Positions 35,353-45,100 of a stretch of DNA of 47,305 nt are shown one piece after another; the first letter of the stretch is position 1, and each line of letters opens with the position of its first letter. The stretch is from an uncultured Rhodospirillales bacterium. GTDB lineage: Bacteria > Pseudomonadota > Alphaproteobacteria > Acetobacterales > Acetobacteraceae. The stretch spans positions 1-47,305 of the forward strand of contig CAITOL010000080.1 in NCBI GenBank assembly GCA_903893975.1, given 5' to 3'. The translations under genes and the position numbers were made by a program. The notes under the pieces are model-generated. The model worked only from the letters and a program-made list of their open reading frames with translations. It was not told where the DNA came from and did no database searches.

Positions 35353-36276
35353 CTAACCCCGCGTCTGAAACGGTTGGCCCAGCATCGCCGGCCGATGCAG
35401 CCGAATGCGCCGCGCATCGCGGGAGATCAGCACCAGCACGACAACGGTGCCGATATAGGGCAGGGCGGAGAGCAACGCGGACGGCACCGGCAGCCCGAGC
35501 GCCTGCACATACAGCGACAGATACATCAGCGCGCCAAAGCACCAGGCGCCCACCAGCAGCCAGAACGGCCGCCACGCCGCGAACGTCACCAGCGCCACCG
35601 CCACCCAGCCGCGCCCCGCCGTCATGTCCTGCGCCCACATCGGCGTATAGGCCAACGACATATAGCCCCCCGCCAGCCCGGCCAGCGCCCCGCCAAACAC
35701 CACGGCGGCGTAGCGAATGCCCAGCACCGGATAACCCAAGGCATGCGCTGCGTTATGCTGGTCGCCCACCGCCCGCAATATCAGGCCGAGATGCGTCGAT
35801 CGCAGCCCCCAGGCCACCAGCCCGAGCAGCACCAGCGCCAGATAGACCAGCGGGTCCTGCGCAAACAGCACCGGCCCGACCACCGGCAGATCGGACAGCG
35901 CCCCCAGATGCAGCTTCGGCAAAGTCGGCGCGGGAATGCCCACATAGCGCGCCCCAACCAGGGCGCTGAACCCGCGGCCGAAAATCGTCAACGCCAGCCC
36001 GGTGGCGGTCTGATTGGCCTGCAAACTGAGGGAGATGACCCCGAACAGCAACGCCATCGCCATCCCCGCCGCGATCGCCGCCAGCACGCCCAGGCCAACG
36101 CTGCCGGTTTCATGCGCGGTGGCAAAGCCGGCAATGGCGCCGGAGAGCATCATGCCCTCCACCCCCAGGTTCAGCACCCCCACCTTTTCCACCACCAGCT
36201 CGCCCACCGCCGCCAGCAGCAGCGGCGTTGCGGCGGCGATGGTGCTGACCAGGAAGGCAACCAGAAAAAAGCTCAT
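35353..36276 (-). CDS. Nucleoside/simple-sugar ABC transporter permease (YufQ/NupQ type)
   Basis: Inner-membrane permease of 307 residues with about eight helices. GVLNLGVEGMMLSGAIAGF and ALGYPVLGIRYAAVVFGGALAGLAGGYMS (seen in parts) are typical of the BMP-linked BPD_transp_2 permeases. ATG 36276 overlaps the partner permease stop as ATGA. Confidence 0.87.
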   Translation of the reverse strand: MSFFLVAFLVSTIAAATPLLLAAVGELVVEKVGVLNLGVEGMMLSGAIAGFATAHETGSVGLGVLAAIAAGMAMALLFGVISLSLQANQTATGLALTIFGRGFSALVGARYVGIPAPTLPKLHLGALSDLPVVGPVLFAQDPLVYLALVLLGLVAWGLRSTHLGLILRAVGDQHNAAHALGYPVLGIRYAAVVFGGALAGLAGGYMSLAYTPMWAQDMTAGRGWVAVALVTFAAWRPFWLLVGAWCFGALMYLSLYVQALGLPVPSALLSALPYIGTVVVLVLISRDARRIRLHRPAMLGQPFQTRG

Positions 36277-37346
36277 GTCGGCACCGGCCCGCGCCGGCGC
36301 CAGCGCAGGCGGTTGTTCAGCAAAATGTCGCAACCCAGCAGGTAGAACAGCAAAATACCCTGAAAGATCCCGGTGATCGCATTGGGCAGCCCCAGATTGA
36401 TCTGCGCCGCATCGCCGCCGAGATAGGTCAGCGCCAGCAATAGGCCGGCCGGCACCACGCCGAGCGGGCTCAACCGGCCGAGAAAGGCCACGATAATGGC
36501 GGTAAACCCATAGCCCGGCGACAAAGTCGTCGTCAGTTGCCCCAGCGTGCCGGTCACTTCCAGCAACCCGGCCAGTCCCGCCAGCCCGCCGCTGATCAGC
36601 ATCGCCACCCAGATCAGCCGCGTCTCACGAAACCCGGCAAACCGCGCCGCCCGCGCCGCCTGACCGAGCACGCGAAACTGAAAGCCCAGCAGCGTTTTCT
36701 CCAGCATCACCCACAGCGCCAGCGCCGCCAACGGCGCCAGGGCAATGCCCAGATGCACATTGGTCTCCGCGATCAGCCGTGGCGCCTGCGCGGCGTCGGA
36801 GAACAAGGCGGTCTGCGGAAAGCCAAACCCCATCGGGTCGCGCCACGGCCCGGTGACCAGCCAGACCAGCAGATACTGGGTGATATAGGCGAACATCAGG
36901 CTGGTCAGAATTTCGTTGGCGTTGAACCGCACCCGCAGCCACGCCACCACCCCGCCACTGGCCATGCCGCCCGCCGCCCCGGCCAGCAGCATCAGCGGAT
37001 ACAGCGCCCAGGCCGGCGCATCGGGAAACGCCAACCCCACCCCGCCGCCGCAAATCGCCCCCAGGGTGAACTGGCCGTCAGTGCCGATGTTCCAGACATT
37101 GGCGCGATAGGCCAGCGACAGACCCACCCCCATCAGGATCAGCGGCGCGGCCTTCACCACCAACGCCTCCAGCCCGTCCTGCTGCAACAGCGGCGCCACC
37201 AGCAGCGTATAGACCGTGCGCCCCGGCGGCCGTCCCATCACCGCGAAGATCAGCCCCGCCGTCACCCCGGTCAGCAGCAGCGCCAACACCGGGGCGGCAT
37301 AGCGCCAGAAGGGGGACTCTGCCCCGCGAGGCTCAAACTTCAGCAT
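36273..37346 (-). CDS. Nucleoside/simple-sugar ABC transporter permease (YufP/NupP type)
   Basis: Partner permease of 357 residues. Motifs include GLSLAYRANVWNIGTDGQF, NANEILTSLMFAYI and GYGFTAIIVAFLGRLSPLG. ATG 37346 is preferred and overlaps the ATPase gene by 14 bases; a GTG at 37358 would give four more residues. The first helix is near residues 15-37. Confidence 0.86.
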   Translation of the reverse strand: MLKFEPRGAESPFWRYAAPVLALLLTGVTAGLIFAVMGRPPGRTVYTLLVAPLLQQDGLEALVVKAAPLILMGVGLSLAYRANVWNIGTDGQFTLGAICGGGVGLAFPDAPAWALYPLMLLAGAAGGMASGGVVAWLRVRFNANEILTSLMFAYITQYLLVWLVTGPWRDPMGFGFPQTALFSDAAQAPRLIAETNVHLGIALAPLAALALWVMLEKTLLGFQFRVLGQAARAARFAGFRETRLIWVAMLISGGLAGLAGLLEVTGTLGQLTTTLSPGYGFTAIIVAFLGRLSPLGVVPAGLLLALTYLGGDAAQINLGLPNAITGIFQGILLFYLLGCDILLNNRLRWRRRGPVPT

Positions 37347-38862
37347 GCGCCGCCCCACCCATCAGCCGACCCATATCCTCAACCGTCACCGAACCCGTCG
37401 GCACCGGCGCCGACAGCCGGCCGCCGGCGATCACCGCCACCTGATCGGCCAGCACGAACACCTCGTCCAGATCCTGCGAAATCACCAGCACCGCCGCCCC
37501 CTGTCGCGCCAGGGCCATAATCGCCTCATGGATCGCCAGCGCCGCCCCGGCATCCACCCCCCAGGTCGGCTGGTTGATGATCAGCACCCCCGGGTCTTGC
37601 AACACCTCCCGCCCGACCAGAAACTTCTGCAAATTCCCGCCCGACAGCGACCGCGCTTCCGCCTGCGCGCCAGAGGTCCGCACATCGAAACGGCTGATAA
37701 TCCGCTCGGCAAACGCCACCGTGCGCCCGACATCGATCAAGCCAAACCGCACCAGCCCGCCTTGGCCGAAGCCTGACAGCAGCGCGTTCTCCGCCAGCGT
37801 CATCGTCGTCACCGCGCCGTGCCCGTTGCGTTCTTCCGGGATAAAGCACCCCCCCGCCAGCCGCCGTTCGCGCGGGCCGAGATGCCCGGCCGGCTGCCCA
37901 TCGAGCCAGATCGTCTCCGGCCGTCCGGCCAGAATCTCCCCGGACAGCGCATCCATCAACTCGTTCTGCCCATTGCCGGCAATCCCGGCGATGCCGAGGA
38001 TTTCCCCCCCGGCGACCGACAAGGAGATATCTTTCAGATCGGTGCCGAACTGGTGCGGCGACCGCACGGTCAGCCGGTCCAGCACCAGCCTTGGCCGCGC
38101 CGTGCCCACCCGCGCCGGTCGTGGCGTCGGCGTGGACAGATCGGCGGCAATCATAATCTCCGCCAGTTCCCGCACGGTTTTCTCCGCCGGCCGGCATGAC
38201 GCCACATTGCGCCCCTGGCGCATAATGGTCGCCACCGAACACAGCGCCCGCACTTCCTCCAGCTTGTGGCTGATATAGAGGATCGAACACCCCTCGGCCG
38301 CCAGGCGCCGCAGCGTGCCGAACAGCGCCTGCGCTTCGTTCGGCGTCAGCACCGAAGTGGGCTCGTCCATAATCAACAGCTTCGGGTTTTGCAGCAGGCA
38401 GCGCACAATCTCGATCCGCTGCCGCTCCCCCACCGACAGGTCATGCACCACCCGGTCCGGCTCCAGCGGCAGGCCGTATTCGGTGGAGATGCGCAAAATC
38501 CGCTCGCGCAACCCCACCCGCTCCGCCGCACTGCCCAGGCCGAGCGCGATATTCTCGGCCACCGTCAAGGTTTCAAACAGCGAGAAGTGCTGAAACACCA
38601 TGCCAATGCCCAGGCGCTGCGCCTGATGCGGATTGGCGATCGTCACTTTCGCGCCATCCCAGATCACCGTGCCGGCATCGGGCCTGGTCACGCCGTAAAT
38701 CATCTTCACCAGCGTGCTTTTGCCGGCGCCATTCTCGCCCAGCAGCGCATGGATCTGGTTGCGCTCAACCGTCAGGTTCACCGCGTCATTGGCCAGGCAG
38801 CCCGGATACTGCTTGGTCATGCCGGTCATCTGCAACAACGGGCCGGGCAGGGGATGGGTCAT
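37333..38862 (-). CDS. Nucleoside/simple-sugar ABC transporter ATP-binding protein, two cassettes
   Basis: ATPase of 509 residues with two ABC domains. The first has Walker A GENGAGKST, signature LSVGERQRIEIVRCL and Walker B LLIMDEPTSVLTP. The second has a degenerate Walker A (GIAGNGQNEL) and signature LSGGNLQKFLVGRE, as usual for the YufO/RbsA class. GGAGG seven bases before ATG 38862 sets the start; the ATG-type start at 38868 is less likely. Confidence 0.88.
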   Translation of the reverse strand: MTHPLPGPLLQMTGMTKQYPGCLANDAVNLTVERNQIHALLGENGAGKSTLVKMIYGVTRPDAGTVIWDGAKVTIANPHQAQRLGIGMVFQHFSLFETLTVAENIALGLGSAAERVGLRERILRISTEYGLPLEPDRVVHDLSVGERQRIEIVRCLLQNPKLLIMDEPTSVLTPNEAQALFGTLRRLAAEGCSILYISHKLEEVRALCSVATIMRQGRNVASCRPAEKTVRELAEIMIAADLSTPTPRPARVGTARPRLVLDRLTVRSPHQFGTDLKDISLSVAGGEILGIAGIAGNGQNELMDALSGEILAGRPETIWLDGQPAGHLGPRERRLAGGCFIPEERNGHGAVTTMTLAENALLSGFGQGGLVRFGLIDVGRTVAFAERIISRFDVRTSGAQAEARSLSGGNLQKFLVGREVLQDPGVLIINQPTWGVDAGAALAIHEAIMALARQGAAVLVISQDLDEVFVLADQVAVIAGGRLSAPVPTGSVTVEDMGRLMGGAAHAEV

Positions 38863-38890
38863 GGGCAACCTCCGGGCATGCCGCGTCTGC

Positions 38891-38914
38891 GGCCCGGCGA
38901 TGGTCTGCCGGGCC
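38891..38914. other. Intercistronic hairpin after the binding-protein gene
   Basis: GGCCCGGC (38891-38898) pairs with GCCGGGCC (38907-38914) around an 8-base loop, in the 67-bp gap between the BMP-protein stop and the ATPase start. No T run follows. Such stems often protect the binding-protein message and lower expression of the membrane genes. Confidence 0.55.
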
Positions 38915-38929
38915 GGCCAAACCGCAAGC

Positions 38930-40012
38930 TCAGCCCAACTTGCCTTCCACCCCTTCGACCAACCATTGCATCCCGGCCAGTTCGCCGTCGCCCATGGTTG
39001 CGCCCGCCGCGACCTTCACCGCGCCAGACTGGTCCTTCAGCGGCCCGACGAACACCTTGTTCTTGCCCGCCGCAATGTCCGCCACCGTCGCCTTCGCCTG
39101 GGCCGCCACATCGTCGGGCATGTTGGCGAATGGTGCCATGGTCAGCATGCCGCTATCGAACCCACCCCACACATTGCCGCTTTTCCAGGTCCCGGCCAGC
39201 ACATCCTGAATGCGCTTGATGTAGTAGGGCGTCCACATGTCGACGCTCGCCGACAGTTGGAAGTCCTTGGCGAACTTCACCATGTCGGTCGATTGCCCGA
39301 ACCCCTTCACCCCACGCCCGGCGGCGGCCTGCAACGGCGCCGGCGAGTCGGTGTGCTGGGTGATGATGTCGCAGCCCTGATCGATCAGCGCCTTCGCCGC
39401 ATCGCCTTCCTTCGGCGGATCGTACCAGGAATTGACCATCACGAATTTCAGCCGCGCCTTCGGGTTCACCGACCGCATGCCCAGCAGGAACGCGTTCATT
39501 CCCTGCACCACTTCCGGCACCGGCAGCGACCCGACATACCCGGCCAGCCCCGCTTTGCTCAGCCGCCCGGCGATCACGCCCTGCACGAACCGCGCCTGGT
39601 AGAACCGAATGTCATACGTCGCCACATTCGGCGCCTGCTTGTAGCCGGTGGCATGTTCGAAGAACACGCCCGGATGCTTCTTCGCCGCATTCAGCGTGTA
39701 GTTCATGTAGCCGAACGAGGTCGCGAAGATCAGCTTATGGCCGGAATTGGCCAGGTCGTTCATCACCTTTTCCGCATCCGGGCCTTCCGGCACGTTTTCC
39801 ACGAAGGTGGTCTTGATCTTGTCGCCAAACTGCGCCGCCGCCGCCTGCCGGCCCACATCGTGCTGGTAGCTCCAGCCGAAATCGCCCACCGGGCCGATAT
39901 AGATGAACCCAACCTTCAACGGGTCGGCCGCCTGGGCCTGCCCGATCAATCCCGGTGCCGCCGCCAACGCTGCCCCGCCGCCGAGCAACTGCGAAAATTG
40001 CCGTCTGCGCAT
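38930..40012 (-). CDS. BMP-family substrate-binding protein
   Basis: Periplasmic receptor of 360 residues for nucleosides or nucleobases. The signal peptide has a twin-arginine-like start (RRRQFSQLL) and cleaves near AQA-AD. Family text includes LKVGFIYIGPVGDFGWSYQHD (in parts), YDIRFYQARFVQGVIAG and GCDIITQHTDSPAPLQAA. ATG 40012 is the homology start; the frame to 40123 is leader. It is first in the transporter-deaminase operon. The 188-bp gap upstream, divergent from the DUF1989 gene, shows no convincing promoter. Confidence 0.88.
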   Translation of the reverse strand: MRRRQFSQLLGGGAALAAAPGLIGQAQAADPLKVGFIYIGPVGDFGWSYQHDVGRQAAAAQFGDKIKTTFVENVPEGPDAEKVMNDLANSGHKLIFATSFGYMNYTLNAAKKHPGVFFEHATGYKQAPNVATYDIRFYQARFVQGVIAGRLSKAGLAGYVGSLPVPEVVQGMNAFLLGMRSVNPKARLKFVMVNSWYDPPKEGDAAKALIDQGCDIITQHTDSPAPLQAAAGRGVKGFGQSTDMVKFAKDFQLSASVDMWTPYYIKRIQDVLAGTWKSGNVWGGFDSGMLTMAPFANMPDDVAAQAKATVADIAAGKNKVFVGPLKDQSGAVKVAAGATMGDGELAGMQWLVEGVEGKLG

Positions 40013-40200
40013 ACTGATCTCCCCTTTGGTCGCCGAGGCCAGCCACAAAGCCACCCGGCACACGTGATCGTCCCCAATCCGTATGCACTGCGCGCGCCTG
40101 CATTTCCAGCAACCAGCCAACAATTTTTCCGCGCCGCCCGTTCTACGTCGCGCTACACTCAGGCGATCCTACTCCACGCCCCCCAGCTCAAGGCCGCCCC

Positions 40201-41049
40201 ATGCAGGAACCCGCCGACGCCGCTTTCCGCCGCGCCCGCCCGCCGGTCACCGTCTACCCCGTCGGCAGCCTCCCGTCTCCCGACCTGCCGCGCCTGCAAG
40301 CCGCCGCCCGCGGCGCCACCCGCGTAGCCGAGCTTATCGTCCCCCCGCGCGACGCACGCGCGTTCGAGGTTCCGGCCGGCCATTTCTTCCGCATCACCAG
40401 CATCGACGGCGCCCAGGTCGGCGACCTCAACCTTTGGAATGCCGCCGATCTGTCGGAACGGTTTTTCAGCGGCAAAACCCGCGCACTGCACGCGACCCAT
40501 GTCACCGTCGGCCACCGGCTGTGGAGCAACCTGCCCACCCTGCGCCCGCTGGCCACCATCACCCAGGACACGCTGGCCTGGTACGGCTGGGATGCCGATG
40601 GCGGCGGCGTGCACGACGTGATCGGCACACGCTGCGACCCCTACACCAACCGCCTGCTATCCGGCGGAGACTACCATCATTGCTGCCACTCCAACCTTAC
40701 CCGCGCTTTGGCCGCCGCCCGCAACCTGCCGCTGGCGGAAGCCGAAGCGCAAGTGCACGACGTGCTCAACGTCTTCATGTGCACCGGCTTCACCCACGAC
40801 ACGCACCAGTATTTCATGAAGGCAAGCCCGGTCCGCCCCGGCGATTACATCGAGTTCTTCGCTGAAATCGACCTGCTCGGCGCGCTATCCGCCTGCCCTG
40901 GCGGGGATTGCAGCGCCGAACATTCGTCCGACACCGCCGCCTGCTTCCCGCTAAAAGTGGAAATCTTCCGCCCGGCGCCCGGCAGCCTCACCGATTGGCA
41001 ATCCCCCGCCGTGAACGCCTATCCGCGCACCCACGGCCTCAGCGCTTAG
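40201..41049 (+). CDS. DUF1989 / urea-carboxylase-associated family protein
   Basis: 282-residue member of the family typified by proteins encoded with urea or guanidine carboxylase; two relatives (CgdA/CgdB) form carboxyguanidine deiminase. Visible family text: GDLNLWNAADLSERFFSGKTRALH (in parts), HVTVGHRLWSNLP, DTLAWYGWDADGGGVHDVIGTRCDPY and CPGGDCS near the C-terminus, with several conserved His and Cys that could bind metal. No guanidine carboxylase adjoins it. It faces a broken amidase gene. Role: probably hydrolysis of a small carboxylated nitrogen compound; not certain. Confidence 0.85.
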   Translation: MQEPADAAFRRARPPVTVYPVGSLPSPDLPRLQAAARGATRVAELIVPPRDARAFEVPAGHFFRITSIDGAQVGDLNLWNAADLSERFFSGKTRALHATHVTVGHRLWSNLPTLRPLATITQDTLAWYGWDADGGGVHDVIGTRCDPYTNRLLSGGDYHHCCHSNLTRALAAARNLPLAEAEAQVHDVLNVFMCTGFTHDTHQYFMKASPVRPGDYIEFFAEIDLLGALSACPGGDCSAEHSSDTAACFPLKVEIFRPAPGSLTDWQSPAVNAYPRTHGLSA

Positions 41050-41903
41050 TCAGCCATTTTTTCGCAATCCGGCATGCCACCGTGTAGGCCGGATTGAACA
41101 CATTGCCCACGTCATAGCGCACCACCTGGCCCATCAGGTGGCTCGCCGCCCGCGCGTCCAGCCCGTAATCCTCCGCCAGCCACCGCACCATCTCCGTCGT
41201 CGCGTGCTGCAACGCCTGATCCAGCGGCCGCGCATTGCCGACGGTGAAAATATCCTCCGCCGTCTCGCCCCGCGGCCAGGTGATCTGCCGCTTCAGCACC
41301 CGGAACGTCACCTCCATCTCGAACGAGGTTTCAATCCCAGTGCCGACAATCTCGCCATCGCCCTGGCAGGCATGCCCGTCGCCGAGGTAAAACAGGGCGC
41401 CCGGCACCGCCACCGGAAACCACGCCGTCGTGCCCGGCGCGAACAGCCGGTAATCCATATTGCCGCCATTCTGCGCGCTGGTCGCGGTCGAGAGCGCCTG
41501 GCCACCCGCCGGCGCCACGCCGAAACAGCCGATCATCGGCGCAATTGCCGGCGCGAACCCGGCCAAAGCCGGCGGCGGATCTTGCAGCCGCACCACCCCG
41601 GCCGCCTGATCAATCTGCCACACCGCCCGCTCGCTCGCCGGCCGCTCCACAATCGCCGCCGGGTCCAGCACCGTGAAGGCCAGCGGGGAATACGTCCACC
41701 CCGTCGCCCGGCTCGGCGCCTTCGATGTGAAACGGCCCGGTCATCGGGTTCGGCCGCGCCGCCACCGTCATCTCCCGCGCATCCAGGCCGGAAGCATCGA
41801 TCGTGTCGGTAATCACCGTATCCCCGTCCGCCACCCGCAAACACGGCACGGCGGTGCCGATCACATTGAAATACTGCGTCGGCCGAAAACGATGCGTCGC
41901 CAT
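41039..41903 (-). pseudogene. Acetamidase/formamidase, disrupted by frameshift and internal deletion
   Basis: ATG 41903 opens a normal amidase N-terminus (about 67 residues, to HIEGAEPGD). In the next bases the frame changes: GWTYSPLAFTVLDP and the remaining C-terminal part continue in another frame to the stop at 41039. The join is near 41700. Besides the shift, the strand-forming stretch that normally follows GAEPGD (about 20-25 residues) is missing, so a single-base read error would not fully restore the gene. The C-terminal half is otherwise intact (FYLGDGHACQGDGE, MEVTFRVLKR). Intact, it would release ammonia from formamide or acetamide. Confidence 0.75.
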
Positions 41904-41970
41904 GGGAACTCCGGGGCAGGGGGGGGGTGGAACGCCACTACGCTAGAAACACACCCGCACCGCTGCAACC

Positions 41971-42020
41971 CTTTCTTCTCCGTCTCCCGCGCTTGCGGGG
42001 GAAGGCCGGGATGAGGGTGC
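41971..42020. repeat. Probable dispersed intergenic repeat with a small palindrome
   Basis: CCCGC/GCGGG around GCTT (41986-41999), followed by a GGAAGGCCGGGATGAGGGTG-type segment, resembles a repeat frequently seen between genes in alphaproteobacteria. It lies in the 265-bp gap between the broken amidase start and the kinase stop. Only one copy is in this window, so the repeat nature rests on recollection. Confidence 0.4.
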
Positions 42021-42036
42021 TTATTCCAGTAAGGTT

Positions 42037-42060
42037 GTTCTTTTTGTGAACAAAAAGAAC
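42037..42060. other. Perfect 10-bp-stem hairpin with TGAA loop
   Basis: GTTCTTTTTG (42037-42046) and CAAAAAGAAC (42051-42060) flank TGAA; eight A follow on the plus strand. It is AT-rich in a GC-rich neighbourhood. It may stop transcription leaving the kinase gene, or be part of a dispersed intergenic element. Confidence 0.5.
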
Positions 42061-42135
42061 CAAAAAAAACTTCATCAATTCCTCGGCTTCGCCGTACACC
42101 GCCGGCCCACCCAATCAAGGATCAAACGTTTTTTG

Positions 42136-42157
42136 CTGCTTTTTTCCAAAAAAGCAG
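42136..42157. terminator. Hairpin next to the histidine kinase stop
   Basis: CTGCTTTTTT (42136-42145) pairs with AAAAAAGCAG (42148-42157) around CC. It starts 12 bases past the kinase stop at 42169 on the minus strand. Its build (G/C base, A/T upper stem) matches the hairpin at 42037. A terminator role is likely from position but no separate T run follows. Confidence 0.5.
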
Positions 42158-42168
42158 TCCTTCCTTAC

Positions 42169-45100
42169 CTACCCCGCCACCGGCAACGTCATCACAATCT
42201 CCGTCACCCCATCTGCGCTCTCCGCCCGAATGTTGCCGCGCAAATCCGCCAGAATGCCAAACGCCACCGCCAGCCCCAGCCCCGGTCCGCCCCCCACCGG
42301 CTTGGTGGTGAAGAACGGATCGAACACATACGGCAAATTCTCTGGCGCAATCCCGCCCGCCGCATCCCGCACCGTAATCAGCACGTCATCATCCTGCCGC
42401 TGGCCACTAATCTCCAGCGCCCGCTCGCCCTCGCCCCCTAGGCGCTCATACGCCTCGCAGGCATTGGTGATCACATTCACCAGCGCCGCTTCCAGTAACA
42501 CCCTTTCTGCCGGCAGCGGCGGCAAATCCGGCGCAATCTCAACCACCACCCGCACCTTGGCGTGGCTGAGCCGTTCCTGGCATTTTTTCAACGCCGGCCC
42601 CACCGCATCCGCCAGCAACACCGCCGGCGCCGGCCCTTGGCCCCGGCGCCGGAACACCCGCATCTGGTCGATCAGGTCCGAGGCCCGCCGCGCCTGCTGG
42701 ATAATCGTCTCCAGCTTCTGTTCCACCCGCTCCGGAGCCTTGGTCAGGTTCCGCAGCCCGTTCTCCGCCGCCAGCATAATCCCCGCCAATGGCTGGTTCA
42801 GCTCATGCGCCATGCCGGTCGCCAACGCCCCCAGCGCCGCCAGTTTTCGCGTCGCCGCCACCTCTTGCGTCGCCCGCCGCAAACCCGTCACGTCGAACCA
42901 GGTGGCGATCACCTCCTGCTCGCCGTTCGGATGCTGATCCCGCCGCATATGCCCCTGCAACCAAACCCGGCGTCCATCCTTCCGAGTCAGTTCGGTTTCA
43001 AGCGAAACATCTTCACCATCCCAGGCCCGCTGCCCCTCGGCGTCGAGCGTGATATAATCTGCCTCGGTCATCGTCGTTTTAACCCATCCCGGTTGGATGA
43101 CCTCGTCGGGCTCATACCCCGTCAAGCCGGTAATCTGCGCGGACGCATAGCGGATTTCCCACGCGCCATCGGCCGTCTTGCCAATCCGCAGCACCGCGCC
43201 GGGAATGGCGCTGATCAACGCCCGCTGCTCCGCCTCCGCCGCCATGAGCCGACGCCGGGTGGTTTCCTGCTCGGTCACATCGGTATGCGTCAGGATGAAG
43301 CCGCCATCGTCGGACGGCACGACCTGAGTGGCGAAATACGCCCCATCTGTGTGTCGCCAAACCGTCGCTCCAACAAACCCACTCAGATTCTTAATATTTT
43401 GTCCGGCACTCGGGTCGCTGGGATCGATCACCTGCTGCGTCTGTTGTGATGCCTCCTGTGCCGTCATCCCAATGATTGGGACGCTTTGCCGGAAAAACTC
43501 AGCAAACATCGTATTGAACGCGACCAGCCGATTTTCCCGATCCCACATCGAGACGCGATGCGGCAGACCCTTCAGCAAAGCACTTAGCGTTTCCGCATTG
43601 CGCTGCGCCGCCTGCCGCGATTGCACCAGATCGCTAATATCGCTGGAGGAAATCACGAACCCACCATCCGGCATCGGCACCGACAGCGACGACACCACCC
43701 GCCCGCCGGGCAGGGTCCATTCGCGGCTCGATGGCTTGGACCGATCGGTGCTGAGCACATCGGCCGCCATCTTCGCCGCCTCCGCCCCGTCGCCATAAAA
43801 CCGCTTCGCCATCGCCCGCATATCATCGTCGAACAGCACCGCCGGTCCGTCATCTTGCCGCAGCGCCCCCAACTCGTTGTGGAACGCGTCGTTCGATGCC
43901 ACCAGCCGCCGGTCCGGTCCCCACAAGCTCACCCGCTGCGGCAGCGCCCGCAGCAGATTGCTCAGCATATCCGCGTTCTCCTGCACCGCCTGCCGCGCCT
44001 GCGCCAACTCGGTAATGTCGGTGTTGGAAATCACAAAACCGCCACTTGCCACCGGGCAGCATTGGTTCATGTAAACCGCGCCGTTCGGGTGCTGCCACTC
44101 GAGTTTGAAGCCGTGCTGAAAATCCATGCTCAGCAGCTTTGCCAACATGGCATCTGCCGCCGCGCCGGGTCCAAAGATGGCTTCGATTTGATGCCGCGTA
44201 CGGCTTGCGAACCGGATCGGCCGCTCCGTTTCATTGGTCGCGAAGATTTCGCCGTAAACCGCGTTATTCACCAGCAATTCGCCATCGGTGTTCCACAAGC
44301 TTACCCGATGCGGCAAGGCTTCCAGAAACGCCTCCAGAATATCCCCGCGCCGCAGCATCTCCCGCTCCGCCGTCACCCGCGCCGTGATATCGGTGTTTGA
44401 GACGACAAACCCGCCATCCGCCGTCGGTGCCGAAATCGACAGGAACGCCATCCCATTGGCATGCGTCCACTCCCGCTCGCTCCGCTGGGTCCGATCCGTC
44501 TGGCGGTAATAATCGATCAGCGTCTGCGCCTCGGCCTCGGTGTTACACTGGGCCCTCGCTTGCACCTCGATCAATTGGTCGTGATAAATCGGCCCGTCGC
44601 CTGCCAGCAGCGGGAATGCGTCGGCAAACCGGTCATTATGCGCCAGCAACCGTCTATCCGCGCCCCACAACGTCACCCGGTTCGGCAGCGCCTGCACCAG
44701 GCTGTTCAGCATCGCTGCGTTTTGCCGCGCTGCTTCCCGCACCTGTACCAACTCGGTAATTTCCGTATTGGTGACGATAAACCCACCATCCGGCGTCGGC
44801 GTCGTGCGCCCCAGGAAGCTGCGCCCGTTCTGATGCCTCCACTCGAAATTATCCCGCTGCGTCCGGTCCAACCCGCGGTGGCGCGCAATCATCGCCTCCG
44901 CCGCCGCGCTGTTGCCATGCATGCCCCGCGCCTGCGCCACCAGCAGATCGTCGTAGTAAACCGGGCCGTCGCCCTCGATCATGCTGAAACTATCCGGGAA
45001 AGCGAGGTTACTCGCCAGCAAGCGTTGGTCCGGCCCCCACACCGCCACCCGGTGCGGCAGTGCCTGCAACACCCGGTCTAGCAACGCCGCGCTGTCCTCC

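Noticed and set aside
40013-40200. Promoter or riboswitch in the divergent gap between the BMP receptor and DUF1989 genes
   Set aside because: TACACT-like and TTGCTG-like boxes occur but not at usable spacing, no ATA-N9-TAT site is present, and I saw no guanidine or purine riboswitch core.
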